Origin: Extibacter muris
GTDB taxonomy: Bacteria; Bacillota; Clostridia; Lachnospirales; Lachnospiraceae
Assembly: GCF_004345005.1 (NCBI RefSeq)
Contig: NZ_SMMX01000004.1
Span: 62,001 to 126,000 of the forward strand
Reading direction: 5' to 3'
DNA: 64,000 nt
This document shows positions 34,721 to 44,014 of this stretch, piece by piece. Each line of letters starts with the position of its first letter. The stretch's first letter is position 1. The translations under genes were made by a program, and so were the position numbers. The notes below the pieces were generated by a model. It ran no database searches. It saw only the letters and a list, made by a program, of their open reading frames with translations, and was not told the origin of the DNA.

Positions 34721-36946
34721 CTAGGAAGAGCACACATCGCACTCTTCCACCTCCAGGCTCCTGGACCGTATATAATAGACGGTTTTTACCCCGCACTCCC
34801 ATGCAAGCACATACAGGTCCAGCACTTTCCGGAACGTATACTCGTTCGTAATATACAGATTCATGCTCTGCGCCTGGTCGATATGGCGCTGGCGTACGCC
34901 GCAGGCGCGTATGGACCAGGTCTGGTCAATCAGATGTGCGTTCTTGTAATACCAGTATGTGTCCATTGATAGTTCAGGCGCAACTCTTGGTATGAGCCCG
35001 TTCTTCTTTTCTTCCAGATAGAACCTGTGCATGACCGGATCAAGGCCCGCCGTCGTACCGGCAAGGATGCTCGTACTGCTCGTCGGAGCAGTGGCCAGCA
35101 TATACCCGTTTCTAACGCCGCAGGCGGCAATCCTTGCACGGAGCTGCTCCCATCCGGATCCGGCAAGCCTGCGCTTGTCAAAATAAGCCCCAGTCTGCCA
35201 GTCGCTGCCCTCAAAATAAGCGTAGGCCCCTTTCTCTTCAGCGATATCACAGCTGGCTTCGATAGCGGCGCGGTGGATCGCGCCGAACACGTTATCCGCA
35301 AATGCAAGATGTGCCTCGCTTTCCCAGGCAATCCCATGTTTGGCGAGCATATGGTGGTAACCGCTGACACCAAGCCCTACAGGACGGTATGCCTCATTAT
35401 TCAGCTTAGCGTACGGAACCGGAAAGAAATTAAGGTCGATGACATTATCCAGCGCGCGCATTGCAGAAGATACCGTATGGCGGATCTCCGCTTCATCCAA
35501 TACATCGATATGTCCAAGCGAGAGGCTGGCCAGATTGCACACGACAAATTCTCCCGGTTTTGTAACCGTTACGACAACCGTCTCCCCCCCTACTTCCTCG
35601 ATGGACTGCTTTACTTCTTCCACTGCACCCATGTTCTGGGCAATCTCAGTGCAGAGGTTGCTGCAGTAGATGATGCCCCTGTGGCAGTTAGGGTTCATAC
35701 GGTTCACCGTATCCCGGTTGAAGGCAAACGGAGTTCCTGTCTCCACGGCACTACGTATTATCAGACGGATGATATCTTTGATTGGTATGACCCGTTTGGA
35801 TATCCTCGTATCCTGCACGCAGTCCAGATATTTCCGTTCCCACTCTTGGCCATAGCAATCTTCCAGAGCATAGCCCTTTACCGTCAGTATTTCATGCGGA
35901 CACATGAGATACCAGTCGCCTTCGATATGGTCCCTCGCCTGTTTCCAGAAATAGTCCGGATAGCATACGGCCGGAAATACATCGTGCGCCTTCATCCGGT
36001 CGTCGCCGTTGTTCGTCCTAAGCTTCAGGAATTCCGGAAGATCCCTGTGCCATGCATCCAGATAGACGGCCACCGCACCCTGGCGGACTCCGAGCTGGTC
36101 CACGGCCACGGCGGTGTCATTGGCAAGCTTGATCCAGCGGATGACACCTCCTGCAGCCCCTTCAAATCCGCGTATCGTACTGCCGCTCGCCCGCACCTTT
36201 CCAAAATACAATCCCATCCCGCCGCCATATTTGCTCACTTTCGCGAAGCTGTCTATGCTCCGGTAGATGCCGTCCAGGCTGTCGGGAACCGTGTCTATGA
36301 AGCAGGAAGAAAGCTGGTGGTAAGGCTTTCTCGCATTGGATAGCGTAGGCGTTGCCATCGTCACCTTGAGCAGGCTCAGCATATCGTAGAAACGCTGCAC
36401 CCATTCTGAGCGTCTGTCCTTTTCTTTCATCGCAAGGTGCATGGCAATCCCCATGAACATCTCCTGGGGAGTCTCAAGCACGATACCCTGCCGGGTACGG
36501 ATGACGTAGCGGTTAAGGAGCAGATCCAGCCCGGAGTATGTAAATAGCCGGCTGCGGTCCTCCTGTATCATCCTGCCGAACGCCTCTATTTCCTGCCTGC
36601 TGTAGTTCTCCAGTATATAGCTGCCATACAGCTTTTCCTCCGTCAGAAATACGATTTTTCCATAGAAGCCTGAGATTCCATACCTTTCCATGGACGCATC
36701 CAGGCTGTCTCGAAAGCCGGCATATAAGAGCCGGGCAGCAATCAGCTCCCATCCCGGCGCCTCCTGGGTTGTGAGCTCGACAGCCGCTTTCGTGAGCAGG
36801 GACAGCTTTTCCCGGGCATCCAGCCCCGGTTTCAGAAGCGATTCATATTTGCCGTACAGGAAGGCGAGATCATATTCCGGATTTCTGAATTCTCCTTGTA
36901 TATGTGCAAGAACTTGTTCCAGCCCTTTTATTTTTTTGTCTTTCAT
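34721..36946 (-). CDS. nrdA: class I ribonucleotide reductase, large (alpha) subunit
   Basis: This 741-residue protein has active-site elements SSCFIDTVPDSLDGIYRS (first Cys), NCHRGIIYCSNLCTEIAQNM (Asn, thiyl Cys, Glu), the radical-transfer Tyr pair in KTVYYIRSRS and the C-terminal redox pair ECDVCSS. There is no obvious N-terminal ATP-cone, since the chain begins about where the cone would end, so dATP overall-activity control may be absent. Transcribed with nrdB 24 bases on. Confidence 0.93.
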   Translation of the reverse strand: MKDKKIKGLEQVLAHIQGEFRNPEYDLAFLYGKYESLLKPGLDAREKLSLLTKAAVELTTQEAPGWELIAARLLYAGFRDSLDASMERYGISGFYGKIVFLTEEKLYGSYILENYSRQEIEAFGRMIQEDRSRLFTYSGLDLLLNRYVIRTRQGIVLETPQEMFMGIAMHLAMKEKDRRSEWVQRFYDMLSLLKVTMATPTLSNARKPYHQLSSCFIDTVPDSLDGIYRSIDSFAKVSKYGGGMGLYFGKVRASGSTIRGFEGAAGGVIRWIKLANDTAVAVDQLGVRQGAVAVYLDAWHRDLPEFLKLRTNNGDDRMKAHDVFPAVCYPDYFWKQARDHIEGDWYLMCPHEILTVKGYALEDCYGQEWERKYLDCVQDTRISKRVIPIKDIIRLIIRSAVETGTPFAFNRDTVNRMNPNCHRGIIYCSNLCTEIAQNMGAVEEVKQSIEEVGGETVVVTVTKPGEFVVCNLASLSLGHIDVLDEAEIRHTVSSAMRALDNVIDLNFFPVPYAKLNNEAYRPVGLGVSGYHHMLAKHGIAWESEAHLAFADNVFGAIHRAAIEASCDIAEEKGAYAYFEGSDWQTGAYFDKRRLAGSGWEQLRARIAACGVRNGYMLATAPTSSTSILAGTTAGLDPVMHRFYLEEKKNGLIPRVAPELSMDTYWYYKNAHLIDQTWSIRACGVRQRHIDQAQSMNLYITNEYTFRKVLDLYVLAWECGVKTVYYIRSRSLEVEECDVCSS

Positions 36947-36964
36947 TGTTCTTCCTCCATATAA

Positions 36965-37010
36965 TCACAAATTGTTGTGGATACATCAGATGATATCACA
37001 ACATATGGTA
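36965..37010 (-). promoter_or_regulatory. possible NrdR box pair upstream of nrdA
   Basis: CACAAATTGTTGTG (36966-36979) and a weaker CACAACATATGGTA (36997-37010) are about 31 bases apart, roughly three helical turns, the spacing of tandem NrdR sites. Only the first has good symmetry. The call is tentative. Confidence 0.35.
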
Positions 37011-37147
37011 CTTATCAAGATGCAGTTATATCCAGAGCTTGCCTCTTCATTTTTTCCACGGCAAAATCCGCATCAAGAATTCCTTGACTTACGCCTGTCT
37101 GTAAGTTTACATTAAAAGATAGAATAATACGCAAAGGAGTCTTACAT

Positions 37148-38158
37148 ATGGAACATTTAATCAACCCGGACCACTATGCATCCCCGCTTACCATCCGGGA
37201 GACAGAAGTCGCAATCAAGGAAGTGAAGGATCACTTTGAACGTGCGCTGGCCAAATCTCTGCACCTGACCCGTGTCTCAGCACCTTTGTTTGTAAAGCCG
37301 GAATCAGGTCTTAACGATAATCTCAACGGTGTAGAAAGGCCGGTTTCCTTCGGCATCAGAGAACAGGAGGACGCACCGGCGGAGATCGTCCACTCTCTGG
37401 CCAAATGGAAACGTTACGCCCTGAAGCGTTATGATTTCCATTCCGGAGAAGGCCTGTACACAGATATGAGCGCTATCCGCAGAGATGAGGATACGGATAA
37501 TATCCATTCTATCTATGTAGACCAGTGGGACTGGGAAAAGGTCATCTCCAAAGAAGAACGGAATACGGAGACGCTCCATTACACAGTGCGTAAGGTATAT
37601 TCTGCACTGAAAGAGACGGAAGAATTCATGTCCAGAAGATATAACTACATAGAGCCATTCCTGCCGGATGAAATAACATTCATCACATCCCAGGAGCTGG
37701 AGGACCTTTATCCGGGAGCCGATGCAAAGGAGCGCGAATACCGTATTGCCAGGGCAAAGGGTGCCGTGTTCATCTCCCAGATTGGGAAGGTGCTTGCCTC
37801 CGGCGAGAAACATGACGGGCGCGCTCCCGATTATGATGACTGGGAGCTGAACGGTGACATCATCGTATACTATCCGGTTCTGGATATCGCCCTCGAACTG
37901 TCCTCCATGGGTATCCGTGTGGATGAGGAGGCGCTCCGCCGCCAGCTGAAGGCCGCGGGCTGCGAAGACAGGGCGCAGCTTGAGTTCCAGAAGGCGCTGC
38001 TCGACGGCCAGCTTCCTTACACGATAGGAGGCGGAATCGGCCAGTCCCGGATCTGTATGCTGTATCTGAGAAAGGCGCATATCGGTGAGGTTCAGTCCTC
38101 CATATGGCCGAAGGAGATGCTGGAAGAAGCATCTGCCCACAATATCAATCTTCTGTAG
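37148..38158 (+). CDS. asnA: aspartate-ammonia ligase
   Basis: This 336-residue protein is the class II-synthetase-like AsnA: VSAPLFVKPESGLNDNLNG near the N-terminus, QWDWEKVISKEERN, and C-terminal GGGIGQSRICMLYLRKAHIG. It makes asparagine from aspartate, ATP and ammonia. AAAGGAG precedes the ATG. It stands alone, convergent with a transporter gene. Confidence 0.96.
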   Translation: MEHLINPDHYASPLTIRETEVAIKEVKDHFERALAKSLHLTRVSAPLFVKPESGLNDNLNGVERPVSFGIREQEDAPAEIVHSLAKWKRYALKRYDFHSGEGLYTDMSAIRRDEDTDNIHSIYVDQWDWEKVISKEERNTETLHYTVRKVYSALKETEEFMSRRYNYIEPFLPDEITFITSQELEDLYPGADAKEREYRIARAKGAVFISQIGKVLASGEKHDGRAPDYDDWELNGDIIVYYPVLDIALELSSMGIRVDEEALRRQLKAAGCEDRAQLEFQKALLDGQLPYTIGGGIGQSRICMLYLRKAHIGEVQSSIWPKEMLEEASAHNINLL

Positions 38159-38200
38159 AGATGGGTAAAATAGGCGGTAACCCTTATCGTAACATTCACA

Positions 38201-38278
38201 ATGCAGGAAGAGCCGGAACCAGGCACGGGATGCTATCTCGCATAACATCCTCACACCTGGTTCCGGCTCTTCCTGCAT
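38201..38278. terminator. exceptional 23-base inverted repeat between convergent genes
   Basis: Arms at 38201-38223 and 38256-38278 are perfectly complementary over 23 bases (ATGCAGGAAGAGCCGGAACC...). The 32-base spacer contains a further small GGATG/CATCC pairing. It lies between asnA and a transporter gene and probably terminates both, but it is unusually long. A second short hairpin (AAGGC/GCCTT) lies just after it at 38281-38296. Confidence 0.65.
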
Positions 38279-38322
38279 CAAAGGCATGTACGCCTTGCTT
38301 AGACAGCTTAGAAGCGTCCACT

Positions 38323-39216
38323 TTACGGAGCTCCCGATTCACTCTTTGGCTTCAGCTGCAGTATGATCAGCGCAGCCACGACGCAGACAATGCCTACGAT
38401 GTTATATATATCCAGAAGCTCATGGTACAGGAATACGCCAAACAGGCTTGCTGCAACGACTTCAAAGGAAGCTATGATGGATGCCTTGCTGCTCTCGATG
38501 TATTTCAATGCGGCAGAATAGCAGATATACGGCAATGCGAGCGTGATGACGCTCCCAATCACCGTTACCGGCATTTTTTCCGCATTGGCAGCTATGATTC
38601 TAACCATGGAGACAGGCTCTGCGATAACGAGCGACGCGAGGCTCGCCAGTATAAAAGTATAGACCGTGACGGTCAGCGATTCATATCTTCCCATCAAGAC
38701 TTTGCCGAATATGCTGTAAAGGGAATAGCCGAAGCCGGCGCTCAGTCCAATCAGCAGCGTGATTATCACATTGCCGCCTACATTTGCGCCAGACAGCCCT
38801 ACCACGAGTATGCAGCCTGCAAACGAAAGGAAAAGGGCTGCTATCTTCTGGACCGTCAGCTTCTCTTTGAAGAAGAGGACCGACATGATCATCACAAAGA
38901 ACGGTGCCGTATACAGCAGCACGACAGCTACGGAGAGGGATGCCCTCTGTACGGTTGCCGCATAGGCCAGATTATTGATAAAAAGGCTTCCGAGTCCGGT
39001 GCCCAGAAACCATTTGAAATCTTCTTTACGTAACTTCAGCTTACTGCGGTCTGTGATAAGCAGGAACAGTATGAGCACGGCCGCGGCAGAAGTAATTCTG
39101 ACTGCGGCCGTCTGCCTCGTGTTGAATCCGATTGCCACCACATATCTTGTTACGATCCCCATGGAACCCCATAGTACCGAGGCCATCAATACAAATAAAG
39201 GTGCCAGTCTTTTCAT
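38323..39216 (-). CDS. EamA/DMT-family transporter
   Basis: This gene encodes about 297 residues from the ATG at 39216 (M at 39225 is also possible). It has ten predicted helices in two EamA repeats: SVLWGSMGIVTRYVVAIGFN and VVLLYTAPFFVMIMSVLFFK in the first, GYSLYSIFGKVLMGRYESLT and ALKYIESSKASIIASFEVV in the second. It is full length, in contrast to the paralogue at 32984. The substrate cannot be read from sequence. Confidence 0.88.
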   Translation of the reverse strand: MKRLAPLFVLMASVLWGSMGIVTRYVVAIGFNTRQTAAVRITSAAAVLILFLLITDRSKLKLRKEDFKWFLGTGLGSLFINNLAYAATVQRASLSVAVVLLYTAPFFVMIMSVLFFKEKLTVQKIAALFLSFAGCILVVGLSGANVGGNVIITLLIGLSAGFGYSLYSIFGKVLMGRYESLTVTVYTFILASLASLVIAEPVSMVRIIAANAEKMPVTVIGSVITLALPYICYSAALKYIESSKASIIASFEVVAASLFGVFLYHELLDIYNIVGIVCVVAALIILQLKPKSESGAP

Positions 39217-39243
39217 AGGCCACATCCCTGCCCTTTCCTATAT

Positions 39244-40035
39244 TTACTGAACATCTAGTAACCGCATTGCATTCTCCCCGGATATGCTGCGCTTCTCTTC
39301 CTCTGTAAGGTCCATTGATTCCAGATAGCTGATGAATTCACTCTGTCCGGCCCAAGGCGAGTCTGTCGCAAACAGGATCTTATCGCTGCCGTGAGTCCTG
39401 GCAATCCTTATAAACTGCTCATCTGCCATTCTTCCAAGCACGACTCCCGTGTCAAAATAGACTTGTTTCCCTACGAGATATTCTTCCACAGCGTCCCATA
39501 GGCCGTTACCCCCAAGGTGGGCCAGCACGAGCTTTTCCGGCTGTACTTCATCTATAAGCTCGGCCGCCATCTGCGGCGTACAGTGCACATCTTCAGGGCA
39601 CTTAGGATCCTGGCCTGCGTGGACGCTTATAATCAGGCCAAGCTCTGACGCATAGTCCACAATCCGTTTATAGCGTATATCATCAAAATACACTTCCTGA
39701 TAATCGGGGTGAAGCTTTATCCCTTTCATTCCCATTGCTTTGATCTGCTTCAGCTGATTCTTATAATCTTCGCTTTCGGGATGGATGCTCCCGAATGAGA
39801 GGATGCGGCCTTCCTGATGTGCTGCGGCAAAACGGTTGATTGATTCAAACTGCGAGGGCTTTGTCACGATGGGCAGGGCGATGCTTATATCTACGCCGGC
39901 CGCAATGCCGGAGGCCTCCAGCCCTTCGTATGTACCGTCCGTATATGGTTCTATATGACAGACCGAAGCCAGAAAGTCCAGGGTCCCTTTCGCTATCTTA
40001 TCGGGAAACATATGTGTATGAAAATCTATTGTCAT
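39244..40035 (-). CDS. amidohydrolase family protein (TIM-barrel, amidohydrolase_2 type)
   Basis: This gene encodes 263 residues from ATG 40035, preferred because AGAAGGA lies the right distance upstream; longer frames run into the CBS gene. The metal motif DFHTHMFPD is at the N-terminus. Further ligands are in GIKLHPDYQEVYFD, ISVHAGQDPK and LAHLGGNGLWD, with a final aspartate in ILFATDSPWAG. Family members are metal-dependent hydrolases or decarboxylases. The substrate is unknown. Confidence 0.87.
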   Translation of the reverse strand: MTIDFHTHMFPDKIAKGTLDFLASVCHIEPYTDGTYEGLEASGIAAGVDISIALPIVTKPSQFESINRFAAAHQEGRILSFGSIHPESEDYKNQLKQIKAMGMKGIKLHPDYQEVYFDDIRYKRIVDYASELGLIISVHAGQDPKCPEDVHCTPQMAAELIDEVQPEKLVLAHLGGNGLWDAVEEYLVGKQVYFDTGVVLGRMADEQFIRIARTHGSDKILFATDSPWAGQSEFISYLESMDLTEEEKRSISGENAMRLLDVQ

Positions 40036-40093
40036 TGTGCTCATCCTTCTTCTGTTATGTCTTTTTGTCCGTGTCCGGTCAGATATGTACTGC

Positions 40094-40510
40094 TCAGCGT
40101 TTATCACAGTCACTCATCTTGTCATAGCAGTATCCGATAATATCACGCCGCGTGATAATGCCGATAAAATGCTCTTCATCGTCTACAACGGGAACGAAAT
40201 TCTGTTCCATGGCCTTTCCTATCAGATCTTCCATGTTCGATTCTGCGTTGACGCATTGGTAATCAAGTCTTCTCTCTATCTTCTTGATGCTGATGTCCTC
40301 CGCATCGTGGAGATTCATCAAATCAAGCCTTTTCAGCCCCCACAGCAGATCGCCTTCCGTAATGGAGCCGACGTATTTGCCGTCCCGGTTCAATATAGGA
40401 ACGGACGAATATTTGTGGTATTCCATAATTTCGAGCGCCTGGCGAAGCGTATGGTAATCATATATGTAAGCGAGCTCACTTTTTGGCTTGAGAAAAAATA
40501 AAATATTCAT
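40094..40510 (-). CDS. CBS-domain pair protein
   Basis: This 138-residue protein has two CBS motifs: SVPILNRDGKYVGSITEGDL (about 36-55) and FVPVVDDEEHFIGIITRRDI (about 109-128). Such stand-alone proteins sense adenine nucleotides and regulate partners. It is encoded 22 bases downstream of lysC. The partner is unknown. Confidence 0.88.
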   Translation of the reverse strand: MNILFFLKPKSELAYIYDYHTLRQALEIMEYHKYSSVPILNRDGKYVGSITEGDLLWGLKRLDLMNLHDAEDISIKKIERRLDYQCVNAESNMEDLIGKAMEQNFVPVVDDEEHFIGIITRRDIIGYCYDKMSDCDKR

Positions 40511-40531
40511 TGCAGACCTCCCCTTGTCCTA

Positions 40532-41851
40532 TTATATCTGTGTTGTCACGAAGATATCGTACAATGCTCTGACCGCGGCTTCAAAATCATGGTCGCGTAC
40601 GCCGATGATGATATTCAGCTCGCTGGAGCCCTGGTCGATCATCTTGACATTTACGTTGGCATGTGCAAGTGCCGAAAAGATGCGGCCTGACGTTCCTCTT
40701 GTCGCGCGCATGCCCCGGCCGACAACGGCAATCAGCGCAAGGTCTGACTCCAGTTCGAGAAAGTCTGGTTCTACCGCCCGGTGGATACCTGCAATTACCT
40801 TCTGTTCTTTCTCCTCAAATTCATCCTGATGGACAAAGATTGTCATCGTATCTATACCGGATGGCATGTGTTCGATAGAGATATCATTTTCCTCGAATAC
40901 TTCCAGCACTTTTTTACAGAATCCGACTTCGGAGTTCATCATTGCTTTTTCAACCGTGATAGAAGCGAAATCTTTCTTTCCCGCGATACCGGTTATGGTG
41001 AACCTTGGTTTGCGGCAGGTACCTTCTACGATAAGGGTCCCTTTGTCTTCCGGAATATTCGTATTTCTGATGTTGATCGGAATCCCTTCCTTCCTGACAG
41101 GGAAGATGGCATCTTCATGCAGGACGGTGGCGCCCATATAAGACAGTTCTCTGAGTTCGCGGTATGTAATGACATCGATTGCTTTTGGATTCCTGACGAT
41201 CCTTGGGTCGGCTACGAGAAATCCTGATACGTCTGTCCAGTTTTCATACATGCACGCATGTACGGCTTTGGCCACGATGGAACCGGTGATGTCGGAACCG
41301 CCCCTTGAAAATGTCTTGATCTTCCCGTCCGGCATAGCCCCGTAGAATCCTGGAATCACAGCGCGTTCGGTCCGTGCAAGCCTTTCTGACAAGATCTTGT
41401 TGGTGGCAGATGCATCAAATTCGCCTGCCTCATCAAATACGATGATCTCTGCCGCATCTATAAACTCATATCCGAGGTAAGCGGCCATAATTATTCCATT
41501 CAGGTATTCCCCTCTGGATGCCGCATAGTCTCTTCCGATCTTTTTGCTGAAGTTCTCTTCGATTGTCTTGAATTCTGCATCCAGTGACAGATTAAGCTTA
41601 AGGCCTTTGATTATCTCTTTGAACCTGGATTTGATTTCTTTTAGCTGTTCTTCAAACTCTTCTTCCATGATAGCCTGGCCGTAACAGCTGTACAGCATAT
41701 CTGTTACCTTTGTATCATTCGGCGTTCGTTTACCGGGTGCGGACGGAACTACATAGCGTCTCGAGTCATCTCTTCTGATTATTGCTCCTACTTTCTCAAA
41801 CTGTGCGGCACTTGCCAGCGAACTCCCGCCAAACTTTACAACTTTCTTCAT
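40532..41851 (-). CDS. lysC: aspartate kinase
   Basis: This 439-residue protein has the kinase start VVKFGGSSLASAAQFEKVG, the middle motif TFSRGGSDITGSIVAKAVHA and two C-terminal ACT domains (from about residue 300, FTITGIAGKKDFASITVEK). The ACT domains imply feedback control by lysine or threonine. It commits aspartate to lysine, threonine and methionine synthesis. It is a monofunctional enzyme with a single frame. Confidence 0.95.
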   Translation of the reverse strand: MKKVVKFGGSSLASAAQFEKVGAIIRRDDSRRYVVPSAPGKRTPNDTKVTDMLYSCYGQAIMEEEFEEQLKEIKSRFKEIIKGLKLNLSLDAEFKTIEENFSKKIGRDYAASRGEYLNGIIMAAYLGYEFIDAAEIIVFDEAGEFDASATNKILSERLARTERAVIPGFYGAMPDGKIKTFSRGGSDITGSIVAKAVHACMYENWTDVSGFLVADPRIVRNPKAIDVITYRELRELSYMGATVLHEDAIFPVRKEGIPINIRNTNIPEDKGTLIVEGTCRKPRFTITGIAGKKDFASITVEKAMMNSEVGFCKKVLEVFEENDISIEHMPSGIDTMTIFVHQDEFEEKEQKVIAGIHRAVEPDFLELESDLALIAVVGRGMRATRGTSGRIFSALAHANVNVKMIDQGSSELNIIIGVRDHDFEAAVRALYDIFVTTQI

Positions 41852-41912
41852 CTTTTCTGTAATCCTCCATAACTGCCATTGTCTTCTTGCGTAATTCTCT
41901 ATTTATATTACA

Positions 41913-42521
41913 TCATTTTTCGAGCATCCGCAATGGAATATCTGTCGTAAATAACACTGCGTTTAGTCCTGAATTTCGTGCGGCTTCTACATTTTTCCTG
42001 CAGTCGTCGAAGAAGACGGCGTTTTCGGGGGTGATGCCGTGCCGCCTGATAAGAAGGCTGTATATGGCGGGATCCGGCTTCATCAGGCGTTCTTTCCACG
42101 AGAAGATGCCGCCGTCGAGCATGCGGAGAAATGACAGCTGCTCCTTTGACTGGCGGTACATTTCCTCTGAATAGTTGGAAAGGTAATAGAGCCGTACTCC
42201 CTGCCCTCTGAGGTGCCTGATCCATTCCTCCGTGAAGGGATATGGGACAATAGAGCGGCCGAAATCTGCGAATACCTCTCGAATCTGAGGTTCTGCCTCC
42301 GGAGCATTTTCAATAAAGAGTTCCAGCCACTGTCCGGTCGTAACGAGACCTGAGTCGCCCATGCACCAGTCCTCGTTCCGGAACATGGCGTCAGCTACCG
42401 TTTCGTACATCTCGCTGCTGTATTGAAAGGATGCAAGGTAAGCCTCCCATGCAAAGTCAATCAATACATTGCCTATGTCAAGTATTACCGTCTCAATTTT
42501 CTTACCAAGGTATTCCATCAT
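41913..42521 (-). CDS. HAD-family hydrolase (HAD-IA)
   Basis: This gene encodes about 202 residues from 42521 (or 42518), with AGGAGGA upstream. The motifs are DxG in VILDIGNVLIDF (the second Asp is replaced by Gly-Asn, as in YihX-like members), SNYSEEMY for motif II, the lysine in LMKPDPAIYSLL and FFDDCRKNVEAA for motif III/IV. It is a probable sugar-phosphate phosphatase. It overlaps the ybaK gene end by 20 bases. Confidence 0.88.
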   Translation of the reverse strand: MMEYLGKKIETVILDIGNVLIDFAWEAYLASFQYSSEMYETVADAMFRNEDWCMGDSGLVTTGQWLELFIENAPEAEPQIREVFADFGRSIVPYPFTEEWIRHLRGQGVRLYYLSNYSEEMYRQSKEQLSFLRMLDGGIFSWKERLMKPDPAIYSLLIRRHGITPENAVFFDDCRKNVEAARNSGLNAVLFTTDIPLRMLEK

Positions 42522-43038
42522 CTGTTCCTCCTGTCTGCGGTACCATCTGCTTCCATTGTTTGTGGGTGACGTCTGCGAATGAGGCGCCTGCTGCTTTCCC
42601 AAGGTCCTCGGGAGCAAGCTTCAGCTGCGTGCCGAGCTTTCCTCCGCTTACATACATATGAGGCAGCCGCTGTGCTGATTCCTGAATCACAGTCGGGTAC
42701 TGCTTTTTCATCCCAATCGCGGTGCATCCGCCTCGGATATAGCCGGTCACCCTTGTCAAGTCTTTCAGGTGGAGCATTTCCAGAGACTTCTCGCCTACGA
42801 CACGGGCCGCCTTCTTGAAATCGATCTCCGCTTCGATAGGGATGACAAACACATAACAGCCGCCGCTCTTGCCGACAGCCACTAGCGTCTTGTACACAAG
42901 GCTGCGGTCCGTTCCGAGCATGTCCGCCACCTGGATGCCGTCCACAAAATCATCACACTCATACGTATCATACTCGTACGGAATTTTCATACGATCAAGA
43001 ATACGCATCGCATTCGTCTTAACTTCTTTCTTACCCAT
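42502..43038 (-). CDS. ybaK: YbaK-type Cys-tRNA(Pro)/Cys-tRNA(Cys) deacylase
   Basis: This 178-residue protein has TNAMRILDRMKIPYEYDTY at the N-terminus. The catalytic lysine segment is LVYKTLVAVGKSGGCYVFV, and GYIRGGCTAIGMKKQYP with the GG loop is typical of YbaK/EbsC. It clears mischarged Cys-tRNA(Pro). AAGGAGGAG precedes the ATG, just after a palindromic repeat. Confidence 0.93.
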   Translation of the reverse strand: MGKKEVKTNAMRILDRMKIPYEYDTYECDDFVDGIQVADMLGTDRSLVYKTLVAVGKSGGCYVFVIPIEAEIDFKKAARVVGEKSLEMLHLKDLTRVTGYIRGGCTAIGMKKQYPTVIQESAQRLPHMYVSGGKLGTQLKLAPEDLGKAAGASFADVTHKQWKQMVPQTGGTDDGIPW

Positions 43039-43052
43039 TGCTCCTCCTTATT

Positions 43053-43096
43053 GAAAGGGTCTGCCCCCTTTCGAAATTCTCTTCATTTTCTGACTT
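43053..43096. repeat. intergenic palindromic repeat, copy 1
   Basis: GAAAGGGTCTGCCCCCTTTC is followed by a tail AAATTCTCTTCATTTTCTGA. The same palindrome-plus-tail unit occurs at 44039-44084, the other side of the SPL gene. The tail on the - strand contains a degenerate AAGAGAA where copy 2 has a ribosome-site-like AAGGAGAG. Confidence 0.6.
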
Positions 43097-44014
43097 TTAA
43101 TCAAATTGTATATCATCAAATAAACTCAACTGCTCACATCGATAAGGTGCTTTGTAGTGGTGTATAATGTCTTTCATATTATACAAGATTCCATTTTCTT
43201 CACATTCCTCTTTAAAGCACTTCCATAGATTCCCTGCTCTGGGACTTCTACATTCGTAATATGTGCCATATTGCCTGTTATATTTTTCCGTAAGCTGCTG
43301 ATCTGGAAATAACTGTTCGAGCTTTTGAAGATACCACTGTCGTTGATTGTCTCGCAGCGTCACTCCGAAAGCGGGATAGATAAAATGAGCTCCGCTTCTT
43401 GCGGCTCTTCGTACGATCAATCGTATATTGTCTATTGTATCGTCTAGAAAAGGCAGAACAGGCATAAGAAGAATACCTGCCGGTATTCCCCGGCCCGATA
43501 AATCATGTATCAGTTCAAAGCGGCGGGAAGAAACAGGTGCGCCTGGTTCTATTTTTGAAGAAAGATTGTCATCTGCCGTGGTAATGGTGACTTTACATAA
43601 CACAGGAGAATGCTCTTTTATACTCTCTAAGATATCAATATCCCTCCCAAGCATCGTACTTTTCGTTGCAATTGTAACACCAAATTCAAATGCGTCACAC
43701 AATTCAAGTGCATGCCGGGTCAACTGCAGATCCTTTTCGTACGGATTATACGGGTCGCTCATTGCTCCGGTAGCTATCACACCTCTTCTAGTTTTTCTCC
43801 TCAGATCATCCCTAATAATCTGCAGCGCATTTTCTTTTGCACGTACTACATCAAACCTATCGATGCCATAACAGTCCGAACGGCTGTCACAATAGATACA
43901 GCCATGGCAGCACCCTTTATAGATATTCATATTATAATCGGCACCAAACCATTCTCCAGGCTTCTTCATGCGCGTCACAATCGTTTTTGCTGGTATATAC
44001 TCCATAATTTTCAT
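43097..44014 (-). CDS. SPL-family radical SAM protein
   Basis: This 305-residue protein has cluster cysteines in GCCHGCIYCDSRSDC (about 35-49), the Cx3Cx2C pattern. VIATGAMSDPYNPYEKDLQL and VTIATKSTMLGRDIDILES follow. The family is related to spore photoproduct lyase but usually lacks the repair-specific cysteine, and most members are of unknown function. The usual ribosome site is displaced: palindromic repeats stand directly ahead of the ATG. Confidence 0.85.
   Translation of the reverse strand: MKIMEYIPAKTIVTRMKKPGEWFGADYNMNIYKGCCHGCIYCDSRSDCYGIDRFDVVRAKENALQIIRDDLRRKTRRGVIATGAMSDPYNPYEKDLQLTRHALELCDAFEFGVTIATKSTMLGRDIDILESIKEHSPVLCKVTITTADDNLSSKIEPGAPVSSRRFELIHDLSGRGIPAGILLMPVLPFLDDTIDNIRLIVRRAARSGAHFIYPAFGVTLRDNQRQWYLQKLEQLFPDQQLTEKYNRQYGTYYECRSPRAGNLWKCFKEECEENGILYNMKDIIHHYKAPYRCEQLSLFDDIQFD

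Noticed and set aside
33833-36343. Long + strand open frames (378 and 438 codons) opposite nrdB and nrdA
   Set aside because: They mirror the codon periodicity of the real - strand genes, have no ribosome site and encode no recognisable domain; nrdAB on the - strand are certain.
37304-38287. A 327-codon - strand frame opposite asnA
   Set aside because: It is the antisense shadow of asnA and includes the terminator palindrome; no domain or ribosome site.
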